From NCBI GenBank assembly GCA_006937955.1, contig SSNP01000015.1, positions 1,051,851 through 1,115,850 of the forward strand: 64,000 nt of DNA, given 5' to 3'. Numbering within the stretch: position 1 is the stretch's first letter; each line of letters begins with the position of its first letter. Origin of the DNA: Pachypanchax playfairii. Taxonomy: Eukaryota > Chordata > Actinopteri > Cyprinodontiformes > Aplocheilidae. The position numbers and the translations under genes are program-made. Below, one piece after another: positions 32,801 through 45,700 of the stretch. The notes beneath the pieces are model-generated. The model saw only the letters and a list, made by a program, of their open reading frames with translations. It ran no database searches and was not told the DNA's origin.

Positions 32801-33612
32801 TGGTGGATCATCCAGTCCAGGTTGGATATAAAAAAAAGTTTATTAAAATTAGGGATGCACCGATACTGATACTGGTATCGGATATCAGGGCCGATACCAT
32901 TCACATTCACTAATGTACTTGTATAGGTATCGGTTGGTGAACCAATACCATGAACAGATACTTAAAATGTGGAAACTCAGCAATAATTTCACAGAAAATG
33001 TTAATTTTTCACTTGAAATTTTAGTTTTGTGGTCTTTTTTTATTTATTTATTTTTTAAATAAAGTTCACCATCATTTGTTGTAACAGGCAGAGAAGAAAA
33101 TAAAACTTTCAATTCATTGTCTTTTTGTGTGGTAGAAGTATCGGCATTGGTACTCTGCAAGTACTCAGATCCAAGTATCAGTATCGTATCGGTTGAAAAA
33201 AGTGGTATTTTTGCATCCCTAATTTTAATCAGAGATTGATTCTGTCAGGATTTCTACTGTAAAACTGTATTAAATCATTTCAAAACAAATGAGCAGCAAC
33301 AGAAAAGTAATAGAATTTTACCATCTGTGTTATGGTTTTCAAACATCAGAACTAATTAAAATAAAAATACAAGAAATGTATCAAATCTTATACCAATACT
33401 GATGACAAACAGTCATAAAACAGTTTTAACTTACTGTTTATTTTATCTCAGCTAAACTTTTTTCTCCTTCAGGTCCAACCATGGTTATACCCCGAGCTGC
33501 CTCCCCTCTGAGTGCCCCGCCCTCACCTTCCACTCCCAGCCAAGCCCCTCCCCCTGTAGATGACAACGAACCTGTCAGTGTCACCATCACAGTCAAAGCC
33601 ACAGGCTCCTAA
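26844..33612 (+). CDS. Gene B: VSIG10L2-like six-Ig membrane protein (single cassette)
   Basis: Twelve exons join in frame to 856 residues: signal 26844-26913; V-type Ig 27441-27824; a 28965-29240; b 29331-29606; c 30124-30402; d 30486-30743; Ig e 30826-31116; FnIII-like 31211-31564; TM 32380-32502; microexon 32600-32624; cytoplasmic 32726-32820; Pro-rich tail 33473-33612 (TAA). Six Ig domains, one FnIII-like domain and one transmembrane helix make it a type I surface protein. This is probably the ancestral layout and the better candidate for the VSIG10L2 orthologue next to chek1. The tail lacks tyrosine-based motifs and has a Pro/Ser-rich stretch (SPLSAPPSPSTPSQAPPP). Exons c to e and their introns are near-identical to gene A. 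Poly(A) signal at 33846-33851. The exact orthologue name is inferred. Confidence 0.82.
27909..28475. mobile_element. MITE family 1, degenerate copy in gene B intron
   Basis: The first 200 bases match the family at 34456-35037 (cccatttcatacaaatttc, then the gtctgcattaaaattc and tcaggct regions). The inner part differs and the 3' terminus is worn. It lies between the V-type Ig exon and exon a of gene B. Confidence 0.55.
28965..30743 (+). CDS. Gene B Ig cassette a-b-c-d
   Basis: Exon a (28965-29240): divergent from gene A a exons outside V-S-K-P and G-W-Y-R-C. Exon b (29331-29606): begins Y-G-P-D-V-P-Q and ends S-L-T-V-Y; clearly diverged from gene A b exons. Exons c (30124-30402) and d (30486-30743) show no coding difference that I can find from cassette 1 of gene A. 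The switch from diverged b to near-identical c within one cassette marks a conversion or recent exchange boundary in the b-c intron (29607-30123). Confidence 0.85.
32160..32303 (+). repeat. (GGAT)n microsatellite in gene B intron
   Basis: About 140 bases of GGAT with one GATGATGG interruption and a GGAC end. Open frames across it are artefacts. The region 31565-32160 before it is plain AT-rich intron. Confidence 0.97.
32842..33229. mobile_element. hAT-like MITE with 18-base inverted termini
   Basis: It starts attaaaattagggatgca and ends with the exact reverse complement (tgcatccctaattttaat). The inside carries repeated tatcgg/ccgata motifs. The TAGGGATGCA terminus is typical of non-autonomous hAT elements in fish. 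It lies in the last intron of gene B. Related copies are at 63231-63595 and a degraded one near 43210-43545. Confidence 0.75.
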
Positions 33613-34455
33613 AACTGAAGCAGATGTTTGGAGTTCAGCCAGGACCGTTTGCTGTGGACAGTTTGATCCACATAGGCTCAGAAGTTATAGCTCATATAAA
33701 AACAGCAAAATATGTTGTGCATCATAAACCACAGAAATATTTCAATTAATCATTTAAAGCATGAATGAGTCTAAAGTGTATATACTGTACATTTTTGTAT
33801 GAAGGTTTTCATTAACTAGACTTTTGGATTTGCATGAACAATAGCAATAAAAGCTGTTTGTGTTTCTGTAATTACTCTCAGAGGATTTTTGCACAATTTA
33901 TCACAGAACATTTAGCATGCAGGGGTGCTGTAATCATTTATTCAGTTCTGGATTATAACATCAAATATGCACACTTTGATTTTTACAACAACAGACTGAG
34001 TAAAACCTTGTGCAAACACACACAAACTGTATACTATCTAGTAAAAGTGTTGTTTTCCAATTTAAATTTTATTTTCACAAAGTGGTGCTTTAACTACAAA
34101 CTGGCACCTTGAAAACCATCTGATCAAAACAGTACAGGGAAATAAAGCTGATGTGTCATAACATGGCTTTTCCAGGTGTATGTGTTGCCCCGTATGGAGT
34201 CGCTGTAGGCCATGATAATAGGAAATTTAATTACTCACAATACACAAAATTTTAAGGTAATGTATAAAAACAGGACAAAAACCCACACATGCATGGGCAA
34301 AACACGTAAACTAACTACATGAGGAAAGGTCTGAGCAGAGTTTTCAACACAGAAATCTTTTGCTGAATAGAAACAATGATAGAGAATACCAATTGTTTGC
34401 AGTTTTGGATGCCTATTGCCATCCAATGTCTGTGTAAAATGTGCAAACAAGGTTA
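33613..34455. other. Gene B 3' UTR and spacer
   Basis: AATAAA at 33846-33851, and again at about 34140. The rest is AT-rich with no exon-like frame. Confidence 0.55.
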
Positions 34456-35037
34456 TTAAAGAGGCCATTTCATACAAATTTCAGGACTTTGTGTTTATTT
34501 CTTAAGTATTAACCAGTAATTCGAAACATTTTATATCTAAAAAACACTTATTAACAGACCTTTCAATCTGTCTGCGTCAAAATTCGGGTGGTTCCGGCTC
34601 CTTCCATCAGGCCTCGAGCAGCAGATCGTTCATATTCATTATTCGAATTTGCTGGACTCAGATTGGCTAACAAACTAGCCTATGAGAGCAAGGTATACTG
34701 TTTCCTGCCCCGCTGCGCATGGCAACATCAGACGTCGTGTCTTCCTGTTTGATACGTCTTATGCTACAGCTTTTAGCCAGCAGCATGCTAGGTGTGGTTT
34801 AAACTGCAGGAGCTGATGAATACTAACAAACAAAGGAGTTGTGATGAAACAGATACAGGCCGTTTGGACTCGGGAGAACTCGGGTTTTATCGTCACCTGT
34901 GTAGTTTGAGAGATAAAAACTGAAAGAGAAGTTGTTGACCTGTTTTCACACCCACTATGAAGGTAAGAACACCTGTGGAGCTAAAATATTCAACAGAAAC
35001 CTCAGAAAAAACGTTTTTAATGGAAGGGCCTCTTTAA
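34456..35037. mobile_element. MITE family 1, about 580 bp, intact termini
   Basis: TTAAAGAGGCC at the left and GGCCTCTTTAA at the right. This copy is in the spacer between gene B and chek1. It is about 80 bases longer than the copy at 7156-7656, through an extra segment near the left end (aggactttgtgtttatttc). Confidence 0.75.
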
Positions 35038-35399
35038 TTTCCCAACTAAATGAGTCCTGGAAGTTTTTGGGAAATTATTATTTGGGAAAAGTCCTGACCA
35101 GATGAAATTACTGAGGCTAAGATTCAGTTCTTGTAGGTTTAAAACTGGGGGATGTAAAAACATCTTGAAGTGAGAGGTTGATGTGAACTATAAAGACTGT
35201 TACAAATGTTTTTCTTTAGTGGTGCATGTAAGACCATCCAAAGGAGCTGGCAGAATGTTTTGTTTGTTTATTTTAGAATAATTCTGAATCCAGAAACAAT
35301 GAGGGAAAAATCAGTTAGATTTTCTGCAAATACCTGGAGCGAAAACAACTTTCGGTCAACGTCGCTAGCTGGACAAAAGGGGGCAGCAGTGTGCCGTCA

Positions 35400-35789
35400 C
35401 TGACCGGGGCAATGAGAAGAAGAAGAAGAACAGGAAATGACGCGCGATCTCCTGCAAAACAACAAGGCGCCAAATTCGTGGCACTTCGTGACACGAGTTA
35501 GTCTAGATTTAGTTTAATCTGTAGGTATTCATCACATGTGGATTACGTAGCCGTGGAAAAAGGTTGTGCTGGTAAGACAGTTTAAGCACTCGTGTTTTTT
35601 CTCCCTTTAATTCTGTGTGACAAATTATATGTCAAACGTGACAACTCGATAGATAATCTGGTAAATATTCACTGGACACACACTGTGTATGACTTACTCG
35701 GTGTTTACATATAAGGTTTGTAGATATTAATGTTGTATGTTTGTGTTTTTCGGACAGCCTGGTGGGACTTTGTGTGTTTTTGTAGCATC
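35400..35789 (+). promoter_or_regulatory. chek1 promoter and 5' UTR
   Basis: A more GC-rich stretch (35400-35480) is followed by a likely non-coding exon ending at a GTAAGA donor (after 35571). A CGGACAG acceptor follows, with exon sequence from 35758 leading to the start codon at 35790. No TATA box is obvious, as expected for a housekeeping cell-cycle gene. The exact start of transcription is not visible. Confidence 0.45.
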
Positions 35790-38700
35790 ATGGCGGTGCC
35801 CTTTGTGCAGGATTGGGACCTCGTTCAGACTCTGGGAGAAGGAGCCTACGGAGAGTAAGAAACCCCCTTTTAACAAAATATATTTATTATGCACTTTATT
35901 TGTTGTCAATCACATATTTCTTTATTAAGAGTCTTACCAGGAAATGGGGATGTTTGCAGATTATATTATACTGTACAGAGTTCAAACACAATTTAAAACT
36001 CTTTCATGTTGTATTTAAGATCTATTTCTTAACTTTTTGGTTGTTTTCGTGTCTGTTCTCTGACCTTTGACCTGACTGCATCAGAGTGAGGTTGCTGGTG
36101 AACAGACAGACAGAAGAGGCGGTTGCAGTGAAAGTTATCGATACATCTCTGTCTAAAGAATGTACTGACAATGTCAAAAAAGAAGTCTGCGTCCATAAGG
36201 TAGGCTGTTGGTTTACAAGAAACCTGAAAATGCCTAAAACTTGCACAATATTGTATATTTGTATGCATTTAGTGTATTTTTTTTATAACAATCCCTTGCA
36301 AGATCTATCAGCACAGTAATAAGTCGCTGTTCAGGTTTTGATTTAAAAATAAATTAGGTTTATTTGTGTGTTTTATAAACTGCCTTTTTATCAGATTTTA
36401 CTTTGTGATTTCTTAGATACTGAACCATCCCAACATTGTTAGATTCTTTGGTCATCGTAAGGAAGGATCGACTGTTTATCTTTTCCTGGAGTATTGCACT
36501 GGAGGAGAACTGTTCGACCGTATCGGTAAAACATCACATATAATTTTATGAGTTTCAGATTGACTGTTACTGCATTAACATGCTTCATTCCAGTTACATG
36601 TTGACAGTGAACATACCTGTCTGGGAGTTTTCACCCTCTCTGTGGTTTTAGAGCCGGACGTGGGGATGCCAGAGAAGGATGCTCACAAGTTTTTTCAGCA
36701 GCTAATAGCAGCTGTGGTGAGTGAAATAAACTCGGATGCACTTCCTGCACTTGTTTCTGGCTATTTTAAGATGAATCTGTTGCTCTTTTGCAGGAGTACC
36801 TCCACAGCCTCGGCATCACACATAGAGACATTAAACCTGAGAACATCCTGCTGGATGATAAAGGTGAGGAAATGAAACATTTTGCAGTGTTTAAAAGACA
36901 TTACTGTAACTCTATCATTTTTTGGAACCCTTAGACAACCTGAAGGTGACTGATTTTGGACTAGCCACCATGTTTCGGTTTAAAGGACGAGAGCGCCTTC
37001 TGAATCGGCTCTGTGGGACTCTTCCTTATGTTGCTCCCGAGCTTCTCAGCCAATCAGAGTACAGAGCTCAGCCTGCAGATATCTGGGCTTGTGGAATCGT
37101 CCTGACTGCCATGCTGGCTGGAGGTAAGTACTAGTGAAGTACTGAGCAGCATTAATGTTTTCTACATGATGTAGATATGATGTCAATATGTTTATTTTGG
37201 GGGTGGGTGTCTGCAGAAAAAACCTTTCAGTTAAAGGGGATTATGTCTTGTGGAGTAATTACTGAAACGTCTTTAAGACTTTTTCTTCTTCTGTGAAACA
37301 GCAGCAGCTGATCCAATTTGCTCCAACTGAACCTCTTTTCATGAAACTGATGAAGAACTGATGCAGAGGTTTATAAGAGTTATGCAAACTGAAACTTTCC
37401 CGGGTTTTGATTGACTTTGGTCATGTAAAACTGGAGATATGAGTAAAAAAAATGTGGTAGGCGAGTGTTATGGTTCATTAAAAACAGGAAATAAAGGGAC
37501 TGAATCAGCTGATACTCACGTGAATTGATGTATTTTGAAAACGTTCCTTTCCGTTCATGATTCGATCACCGAGAAATCAGCAGCGTGTGTTTCATGTCAC
37601 TTCGATTAAAGGGGTTGTGTTTGTCGTACTGTGTCGACCCGGGCAGCAGCGAGATGTTCATGGGTCTCTGTGTTTGTTAGAGCTGCCGTGGGATCAGCCG
37701 ACTGAGAGCTGTCAGGAGTATTCAGACTGGCTTCAGAAGAAAAGCTACCTGTCTCCCTGGAAGAAGATACAACCGCTGCCTCTTAGTGAGTTACAGTGAA
37801 CGAGTCTGTTCCAAAATATCCAAAGAATCGTTCTGGATGTGAATTCGATTGCTGTGGGTTTGTTTTCACAGGTTTATTATCCAAAATACTGCTTCCAAGT
37901 CCCGATGCACGGATCACTGTAGAAGATATGAAGAAAGACCGGTGGTTTACTCAAGGCAAGTGCTTTAATCAGTCGATTTGTTTCACTACTTGTCAAATAT
38001 GAGCTCAAAGCTGAAGAAAAGGCTGATTTTTACCTCTTGAGGTCATTTTATTCTGCAGTTTTTGTCAGAGTTTTCTAAAAAAAGTTTCACACTTTAATAA
38101 ACTATTAACTCTTAATGTATTTTTTGTCATTGCTGTAGGTTTTCAGGCATCATCAGGGAATAAAGTTCGTCGAACTGATGTGGAGCTGAAACCCCGAACA
38201 AACAGGTGGAAACTTTGGGTTTTTTCTTTTAACTCCAGGCAGCGATCGAGTCTCTCGTCTGAAGGTTGTGTTCTTCTTCCTGCAGCGATGACAGGGTGCA
38301 GTATTCCAGCTCCCAGCCGGACATGGCGGCAGATTGTTGGGAAGCTTTGTTGTTAATCGGCTCGGCTGAAGGGCAGGTCAGCTTCTCCCAGCCCACCAGA
38401 CCTGAGCACATGCTGCTGGGGAGCCAGTTAGTCGGCACGCCGGGAGCCAGTCAGGTGGTTCAGACTCAGCGCTGCACGACAACAACAACACGAGGGATTT
38501 ACTTGTTTACAAATGTCTTATTATTGTTTTTTTATGAAAAGTCGCCGTGGCAGAAACTAGTGCGAAGAATGACTCGTTTCTTCACCACCTTGAACGCTGA
38601 TGCCTCCTTATCTGCCCTGAAAGGCGTCTGTGAAGACATGGCGCTCGTCTTTAAACTCACCTGCAGCAAACAGGTACATCTGTGCTGAAATGGAAGTACA

Positions 38701-39408
38701 TTTGATTTGAACTCTGGCTTAATGAGTCTCTGCTCTGCAGGCGACTGTGAGCACGCTGGACAAACGGAACAACAAACTCATCTTCAAAGTCTATTTGTTA
38801 GACATGAATCAGAGAGTTCTGCTGGACTTCAGGCTGTCTAAGGTAAGCTGGACTCAAATAAAACTAAAACCCTGAAAGAAGGTGCAAATCCATAAACTCC
38901 TTTTTACACGTTCAGCATTTTCTTTACATCAGAGTCGTATTAGAAGCAGTTTAAGACTCTAAACTCAGCAATAAACCAGCTCTTCTTACGCATTCCTTCA
39001 AATTAAAGGTGCAGAAATGATGGATATGTTTTTAGGTTCTGTGAATTCCTTAAATCCAGAAAGTCCCTTTAATCCCTACAATTTCTTCAAATTGATTTAT
39101 AATGGCGCCAAAAAATAAGACGATTTATTTTGAAGGCATAATTGAGATGTTTTAATGCATTTTTAAAATATCCAGAGTTGAAAGGGGCGGAGTCTAAAAC
39201 TACTCAGTGGTAATTCCTGATGCTCCTTTCCATTGAAGATTCATCTTGTTCTGAATGTGTTAAATTAGCCTCGGGACTGATTGATCAGAGATGCTGCTGC
39301 GTGTGTTTTCAGGGTGACGGTTTGGAATTCAAGCGTCTCTTTGTGAAGATAAAACACAAGCTCGGTGACATCATCAGCACGCAGAAGCTTTTACTCCCCA
39401 ACGCATGA
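35790..39408 (+). CDS. chek1: Checkpoint kinase 1 (Chk1)
   Basis: Thirteen coding exons join to 455 residues: 35790-35854, 36085-36199, 36417-36525, 36652-36716, 36794-36863, 36935-37123, 37681-37785, 37872-37955, 38139-38205, 38286-38454, 38542-38673, 38741-38842, 39313-39408. Chk1 is the nuclear Ser/Thr kinase activated by ATR that inhibits Cdc25 and halts the cell cycle on replication stress. Kinase features: Gly loop GEGAYGEV, Lys in AVAVKV, HRDIKPEN, DFGLAT, CGTLPYVAPE. The regulatory part keeps the ATR-type SQ sites (SSSQPD and SFSQPTRPEHM) and the C-terminal KA1-like region (SPWQKLVRRMTRFF to QKLLLPNA). The linker between kinase and SQ region is about 20 residues shorter than in human (476 residues). 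The start matches the conserved MAVPFV N-terminus. A poly(A) signal lies at 39629-39634. Confidence 0.97.
37956..38138 (+). other. chek1: GC-AG intron in chek1
   Basis: The exon ending ...TTTACTCAAG is followed by gcaagt, not gt. Splicing there to the AG at 38137-38138 restores frame (Q, then a split Gly, then F-Q-A). The nearest GT, five bases further on, shifts the frame to an early stop with either nearby acceptor. So the donor is best read as GC. Confidence 0.75.
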
Positions 39409-42400
39409 GTCGCCTTCATAAACCAACACACACCATCGTGGAGAGACAAACTGTACATATTTACATGTTCTGTAGTTGTTTTTTTTTCTCACATATTTGT
39501 ATATATGTGCTTTTATACTAAGTAAGGAGGGTGAGTCATGGCGTCTTTGAGGTTTTTGCAGAAGTTTTATTGTATTTTATAGTCCTCAGTCTGTTGGTTC
39601 ATGTTTGATTTGTTGTAGTTCAAAGCTAAATAAATTATTAAAACACACCTGTATTCTAAATGTTAATAAGATTACAGCCAAATAATAAAAACACGTTTTT
39701 TTTTTGTGCTCCTGCAAATCAACAAGCCTCTGATTTGAAATGTTGCTTATGTCATCAATAAGCTTGTCAGGGGGCGGGGCTTGTCTGGGTGTGCCACTGA
39801 AAAGCCACTGTTGAGCCTGGATGAGAAATATTTTTATTCTCAAGTAGAAAAAGAGGAAATTAAAATGTCTTTGAGATGCCTGACTGCTGGCAGCAACATT
39901 CATGAGCTGAAAACATTCAAATTCTCCACTCGGTTATTTTGCCCCATTTTCATAAATCTGCTCCAATTTTTATATAATATTAATACAATGAATGATTAAT
40001 GACTTTCCCTGAAAATGGTCTATTTTTTAATGCTGCCAATTAACTAACACTAAGGTAATCGCAGGCTGGGAAGCCATTTATTTTTTATAACTTTATCAGT
40101 TCTCATGGGATTCCTGTCACCCACAAGAATCTATAAATTCTAAATAATTTTAATATTTCTCTTTTAGATCTGGTGTTTTTAAATAAATGACAGTGCAGAT
40201 TTAGGTTATGTCTGTCTTCAACTAGGGAGCCTAAAATTGTCATGAATGCTGAAAAACAGTCAGGAAGCCATGACAGTTTTCCAGTTTGGAAATATGAAAT
40301 ATTCTGATTATTAATTGATCTCTTGTTCCGTTAGTATAAAACTTATTAAAATGAGTTGTGTTACTTAAACGGAGCTTTTAACCCCCTTTTTTTTAAATTA
40401 TTTTTTCTGTCACAAGATTTTCTTACCACATTTATTACATACAAATCTGCATGAAGCTCTGGTACAAACTATATGACTGAACAGATGAGAAAACATCACA
40501 GTGGAGTTTATTCTCAACTTTTCTTCTGAAGGAAATAATTTTTCTTATTGCGCAAAATGTTTTATAGCCTTTTCTTGTTTGCCTGAATTTTGTACATGGA
40601 AGAATTTCACTCAGTTGTATCAGCAAACAACACGAGCGATTCACCAAACTGAAAAAAAAATTCTTAACCTTTTTAATCATCATCAAAACTAAGTTTTTAA
40701 ATTCTAAAATAGAGCCAGCCAGGCATCATGAAACACTAATGACTTTTTCACATTTATTCATGGCGCCTTCTATTCTTTCGCTCTCTTCTCACTGCCTCTG
40801 GCTGCGGATAGTTTATGTGGGTCTTCATCTCCTGTTGCCAAAAACTTCTGAAACATCCCACTGCTTCACTTTTCAGAAAACATCAATCAAAAAGCAGTTG
40901 TTTTCATATTTCTATTTAACCTTTATTTAATGTAAAAGTGACTCACGCTGTAAAATAAATAATTGCGTAACAGATGTGTGCTGAACTGAATTCAGTTTTA
41001 TTGATTTAATGTACAATCATTAATCACCTCCCGTCACTGCAGAGTGACTCTTGAACCCAGTGTTTAACTTATTCCCTTTGAAGTAACAAATCAGTACAAT
41101 GAATTTACTTTTAGATTTATTAACAGGTGGTTTTCTGGGTCAGCCTACGTGTCTGCACGTCATCCATCACGGTTAGTCGGTTAAATTTAAAGAATCAGAC
41201 CTTTTGAAATGAATAAAACCCACTCCCGTCTTTAACTTTTGTCCACTAGATGGTGCCAGAGAGCAACATCCACATTTGCAACTTAAGTGAAATTTAAAAT
41301 GCTTGAAGTGCAGGGGTCGTCTTGTTTTCCTAGAACAAGAAGTTAATATTTTATAAAGATTTAAATCGAATACAATAAGACATTAAACATGAACTTTTTT
41401 CCATTTTTGTTTTCAGATTTTCTCTCATTGATTAACTTCTCAGACCACTGACAGGAACGTCTAACTGAGTCAAACCGTGACAGTGAAAGTAAAGTCATAA
41501 AAATATTTTTGTTAGCTTATGATAAAGAAAACTCATTAATTAACAGGGTTTGCTGTATAAAATGATTATAAAAGTCCAGTCTGGTGCATCTGAATGTAAA
41601 ATCAATAACTGAATCAACATGTCAACAAACATTGTTCAATTTGGACTCTGGTTTGTGGGAAATGATGAGGCAAATGTTTGCACTTTGTCTTTATTTCACA
41701 ATGATTTTATTTGTTCATGACACGTGTGACTACATATGTACAAACTGAGGAAAAACCAGAATTTAAGACAAATGTTTTGCCCTTTAAATCCCAAACAGTT
41801 TTGCTTCACAACATGTGAAAAGCATAAATCAGAGTTTCAAATCAGTCACAGAATGGTATGAACTGGTATTTTGATATCTTTTATGACTTTTACACAACCA
41901 CAGTTTTATAATTGTAGGAATTTTATAATTAAATTACGTAATTTACTACAACTTTTGAAATGTATGAGTTTCTTCAAATTTATTACAAGCAAACTCTTTT
42001 TACTCTTAGAACTTTTTATTACTACATATGTAACAAACAACAAAAACGTGGACATTTTTGTCTCTTTTTTTACTCCGTATATCTCCAATGTGCATGGAGT
42101 ATTTTATACTCCAATACATGGTCAGTTTTCTCTTCAAAACTTGAAGTAAATTATCTTTTAACTTGTCGGGAGCTTTTAAATAAAACACTCAGGCACACAA
42201 TAATGTACATGTGGAACCACCAGATTCTTCTGCTGTACATAATTTAAAATTTTTTAGAAGGATATGAGTCATAGTTGTTGCAAAGCATGCGTTTGTTTGT
42301 GCTCTTTAGCATCTCTGTGTCACATATGTGCTGTTACCATGGTGACCCTAATGAGCCACTGGTAGCCACGTTAACATTTCTGTTGATTTTGATTTTCTTC

Positions 42401-42744
42401 ACTTTTTTTATGCAGTTTATACAAAAACATGAACATTTTGTCACAGATTATGTTATTACACAAATAAGTCCCTAATTTATGTTGGAACTGATAAATAAAA
42501 ACTTCTGTATGTTGAAATTTTGGGTCTTGACTATTAGCTATATGTTAATACAAGCATGAAAGGGTTAAACACATTGCTGACAGTTTTTAGGGACACAGTT
42601 ATTGATCCCCTTTTCCCGCTAGTAAAGTTAATAAATAACAGAATGTCCTCTGTCCAAGCTCCGTTTCTAAATATCACTGTCCACAAAATTTTATGTTCCC
42701 ACCGTTTTGTGCCATTTTTAACGTCTCTCTCTCTTTGGTTGAAC
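39409..42744. other. chek1 3' UTR and spacer to factor B
   Basis: After the poly(A) signal at 39629-39634 the region is AT-rich (about 3 kb) with no exon-like frame, repeat termini or RNA gene that I recognise. Short frames at 40435-40930, 41871-42475 and 42534-42815 lack domains. The promoter of the factor B gene must lie near its 3' end, but no TATA box stands out. Confidence 0.5.
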
Positions 42745-45700
42745 ATGGGACACTCTGTTGACTGGAGCTGGTTCGCTGCGCTCTTATGTCTCTTCTGTTT
42801 GGGTAAGAAATTCATGCTAAATATATGAAAACTATATTTTCTATGTCAGTCTGAGTTCCTTATAAACACAAATATCTTCATGTTTGTTATTGATTTGCTT
42901 TTACAGATGTGTCTGCCCTTAAATTAATGGAGGAAATATTTTATAAAATAATTACTGTTTCTGAATTGTTAATTGTTGTTGAATTGTTGAACCTCTTTAT
43001 GGTAGATGTAAATAACCCTACACCTAACTTTTCAACACATGTTTGAAAGTAATATTTTAAAAGCTTTGACACATTTTCAACAAGCGCATTACATTAATGT
43101 CAGTTAAAAGGGAGATATGAAGCAGTTTCATAGAAAATGTCATGGAACTAAAAGAGCTACAAAAAAGAAAACTGTATGAGTACACACATGTGTATAATAA
43201 TACCATGTTTTTCAAACCAATTTGATACCGATACTTGGATCTGAGTCCTTGCTAATACCGAATATCAATGCCAATACTTGTACCAGACAAAAAATGCAAC
43301 CAATTGGAAGACAGGTTTTATTTTTTCTCTGAGATAAATAAAAAATAAAATATTAATAGAAATGCCCAGAAAACCACATTTTCAAGTAAAAAATAAAAAT
43401 GTCTGTGAAGTTATTGCAGAGTTTCCACATTTTAAGTATTGGTTCATGGTATCGGTTAACTAACTGGTATCGGTTAACTGACTAACCAATACTGATACGA
43501 GAGGTATCATCATCCCCATCATATGCATATTTGTTTTTGCATCAATTTCTAATTTTTTTTTCAAAGAAATTAGAGCAGAGGTCTAAAGAAATGTCTAACT
43601 CAGTGTGATCAGGGAGGCAACACACATTTCTACCAGACATACTTTCTCAATTTGAAAGTCAACATGGAGGCCCTTTGTTTTCTCATATTGTTTTTGAAGA
43701 TATCAAAAATCAGTCCAAAAATTGTTTAAAATTGCTAAATAACAAATATGTGTTGGCATGACATGATGGTTTTCAAACTGTGGTGCAGGTACCACCAGAG
43801 GTAACCAAGACTCTTCATGAAGAATACATTTTGGTTTCCTCTGTTAACCTGCTAAATAACAAGCAAATTTACCATCATCATCTGAACTGTAACCAAAGCT
43901 GAAAAACATAAACAGCTAAAAAGATAAAGGGTTCAATTAAATCACAGAGTTGGACCAAAAACAAAAATGCATTGGAGAATATTGTGCGAACACTGACATG
44001 GTTAATGTTGTGCTAGATTCTACTGAAGCAACCAGTGAAGTCTCTACAGAACCTGCTAATAACAAAAGGAGCAAAAAGAGAAATTTTGATTCAAGTTAGT
44101 TTAAATTTTAATTCAGTTGTGAGGTAGAAGAAGAATCCAGACCCCAGGGTTGTTTTTTTAAAGTGACACATCGGATTTTAAAGCTGCTATACTTAATTTG
44201 CATAACAAATTAGCTTAACATATTTTTTTTCATGCCCATTAAAAACATTTTAACACAGCATGGATAAAAATATGTTGTGAAGATTAAAAAAAGAAGAAAA
44301 AAATAATGAAGTGGTTCTCCCGTATTTGTCTAAAAACATCAACCAATCAAATGGTTTGGTCCGAAAGGAATGATTGGACAGTCTCTCCAGCCATACGGAC
44401 TTCCGCATTTATTTGGTTTCTGTGCTCCTAAAAAACTGAGACATATTCCCGCAGCACACCACTGCTGGGAGTGTTCGCCGCTCTACCATGTCACAGCAGG
44501 AGAAACAGTCGCCGGCTGGTTCCACGTCAGGTTCAGGACAAAGTAACAATTAATGTCAGTTGTTCGTTGTTATATTGTTTTCACTTACCGGTGATTCCAC
44601 CATGTTACGGTACTTGAATGGACTGCGGACCAGTGTCTTGCACTGTCGTCTTCTGGGGCTAAGCGTGTTTCCAAACCTGGGGGGCGTGGCTTAGGAATTC
44701 TACCCGACGGGAGGGGCTGAGAGTTCTGTGACTTTGTTGACAGTCTAAGCTAGGCAATCTGAAATCAGGTATATCAGCTTTAAGTTGCACCCCTCGGTCA
44801 GGGTTAATGGTCAGGTCAGCTCCCCGTGACCCTGAACGGCAGGTATAGAAAATGACTGACTGAGTTTTATAAAGTCGTTGTACTAAACACTTCTCATTTC
44901 AGTGGTTGAGGTTCGATGTGATTGTGAACGTCTGGATGGTAATTATACACTGACCAAGAACCTGGAGAAAGGCAGCTTGCTGATTTACACCTGCCCTGAA
45001 GGGTACTATCCATACCCTGCTTTGACCCGTACATGTCAAGCTAACGGATCCTGGAAACCTGCACCCAGGAGAAGTACACCACAGAGATGCAAACGTGAGT
45101 AAAGACAACTCAGATGATTTGTGACGTGCATCCAGCTGTCTGTTTTTAACAAGGATCCTCTTTGTTTTATAATACAGGTGTTGAATGTCCAGATCCCATT
45201 GTTGCACTGCAGAACGGAAACGTTGACCCTACCGAGGAGAGGTACTACGTTGGTAATACAACAACATTTGAATGTTACTCTGGTTACACTCTACGAGGCT
45301 CATCCAGCCGTACCTGTTTACCAAACGGGAAATGGAGCGGCTCCACTCCCATCTGCAGCCGTGACTGTAAGCTTTTCAGGGTTTTTATTTCCCTGTTGTT
45401 TTAGACACAAACATTATAGTATAAGGACTTTATTATCTTTTTTTTTTTACTTTTTGTACAGCTGGAGATGCCTGTGCTGATCCCGGAATCCCACCTGGTG
45501 CCTCAAGAACAGGAAACATGTTTGGGATTGATGATAAAGTGCAATATTCCTGCAATGGGAACTTGTTTTTGGTGGGTGCCAAAGAAAGAACGTGCCTGGA
45601 GAATGGCCACTGGACGGGAAAAGAGCCAGCATGCTACTGTAAGACAGATACCTGCATGAGTTGTTATATTTTATCATTTAATCACAAGCCTGACATTAAT

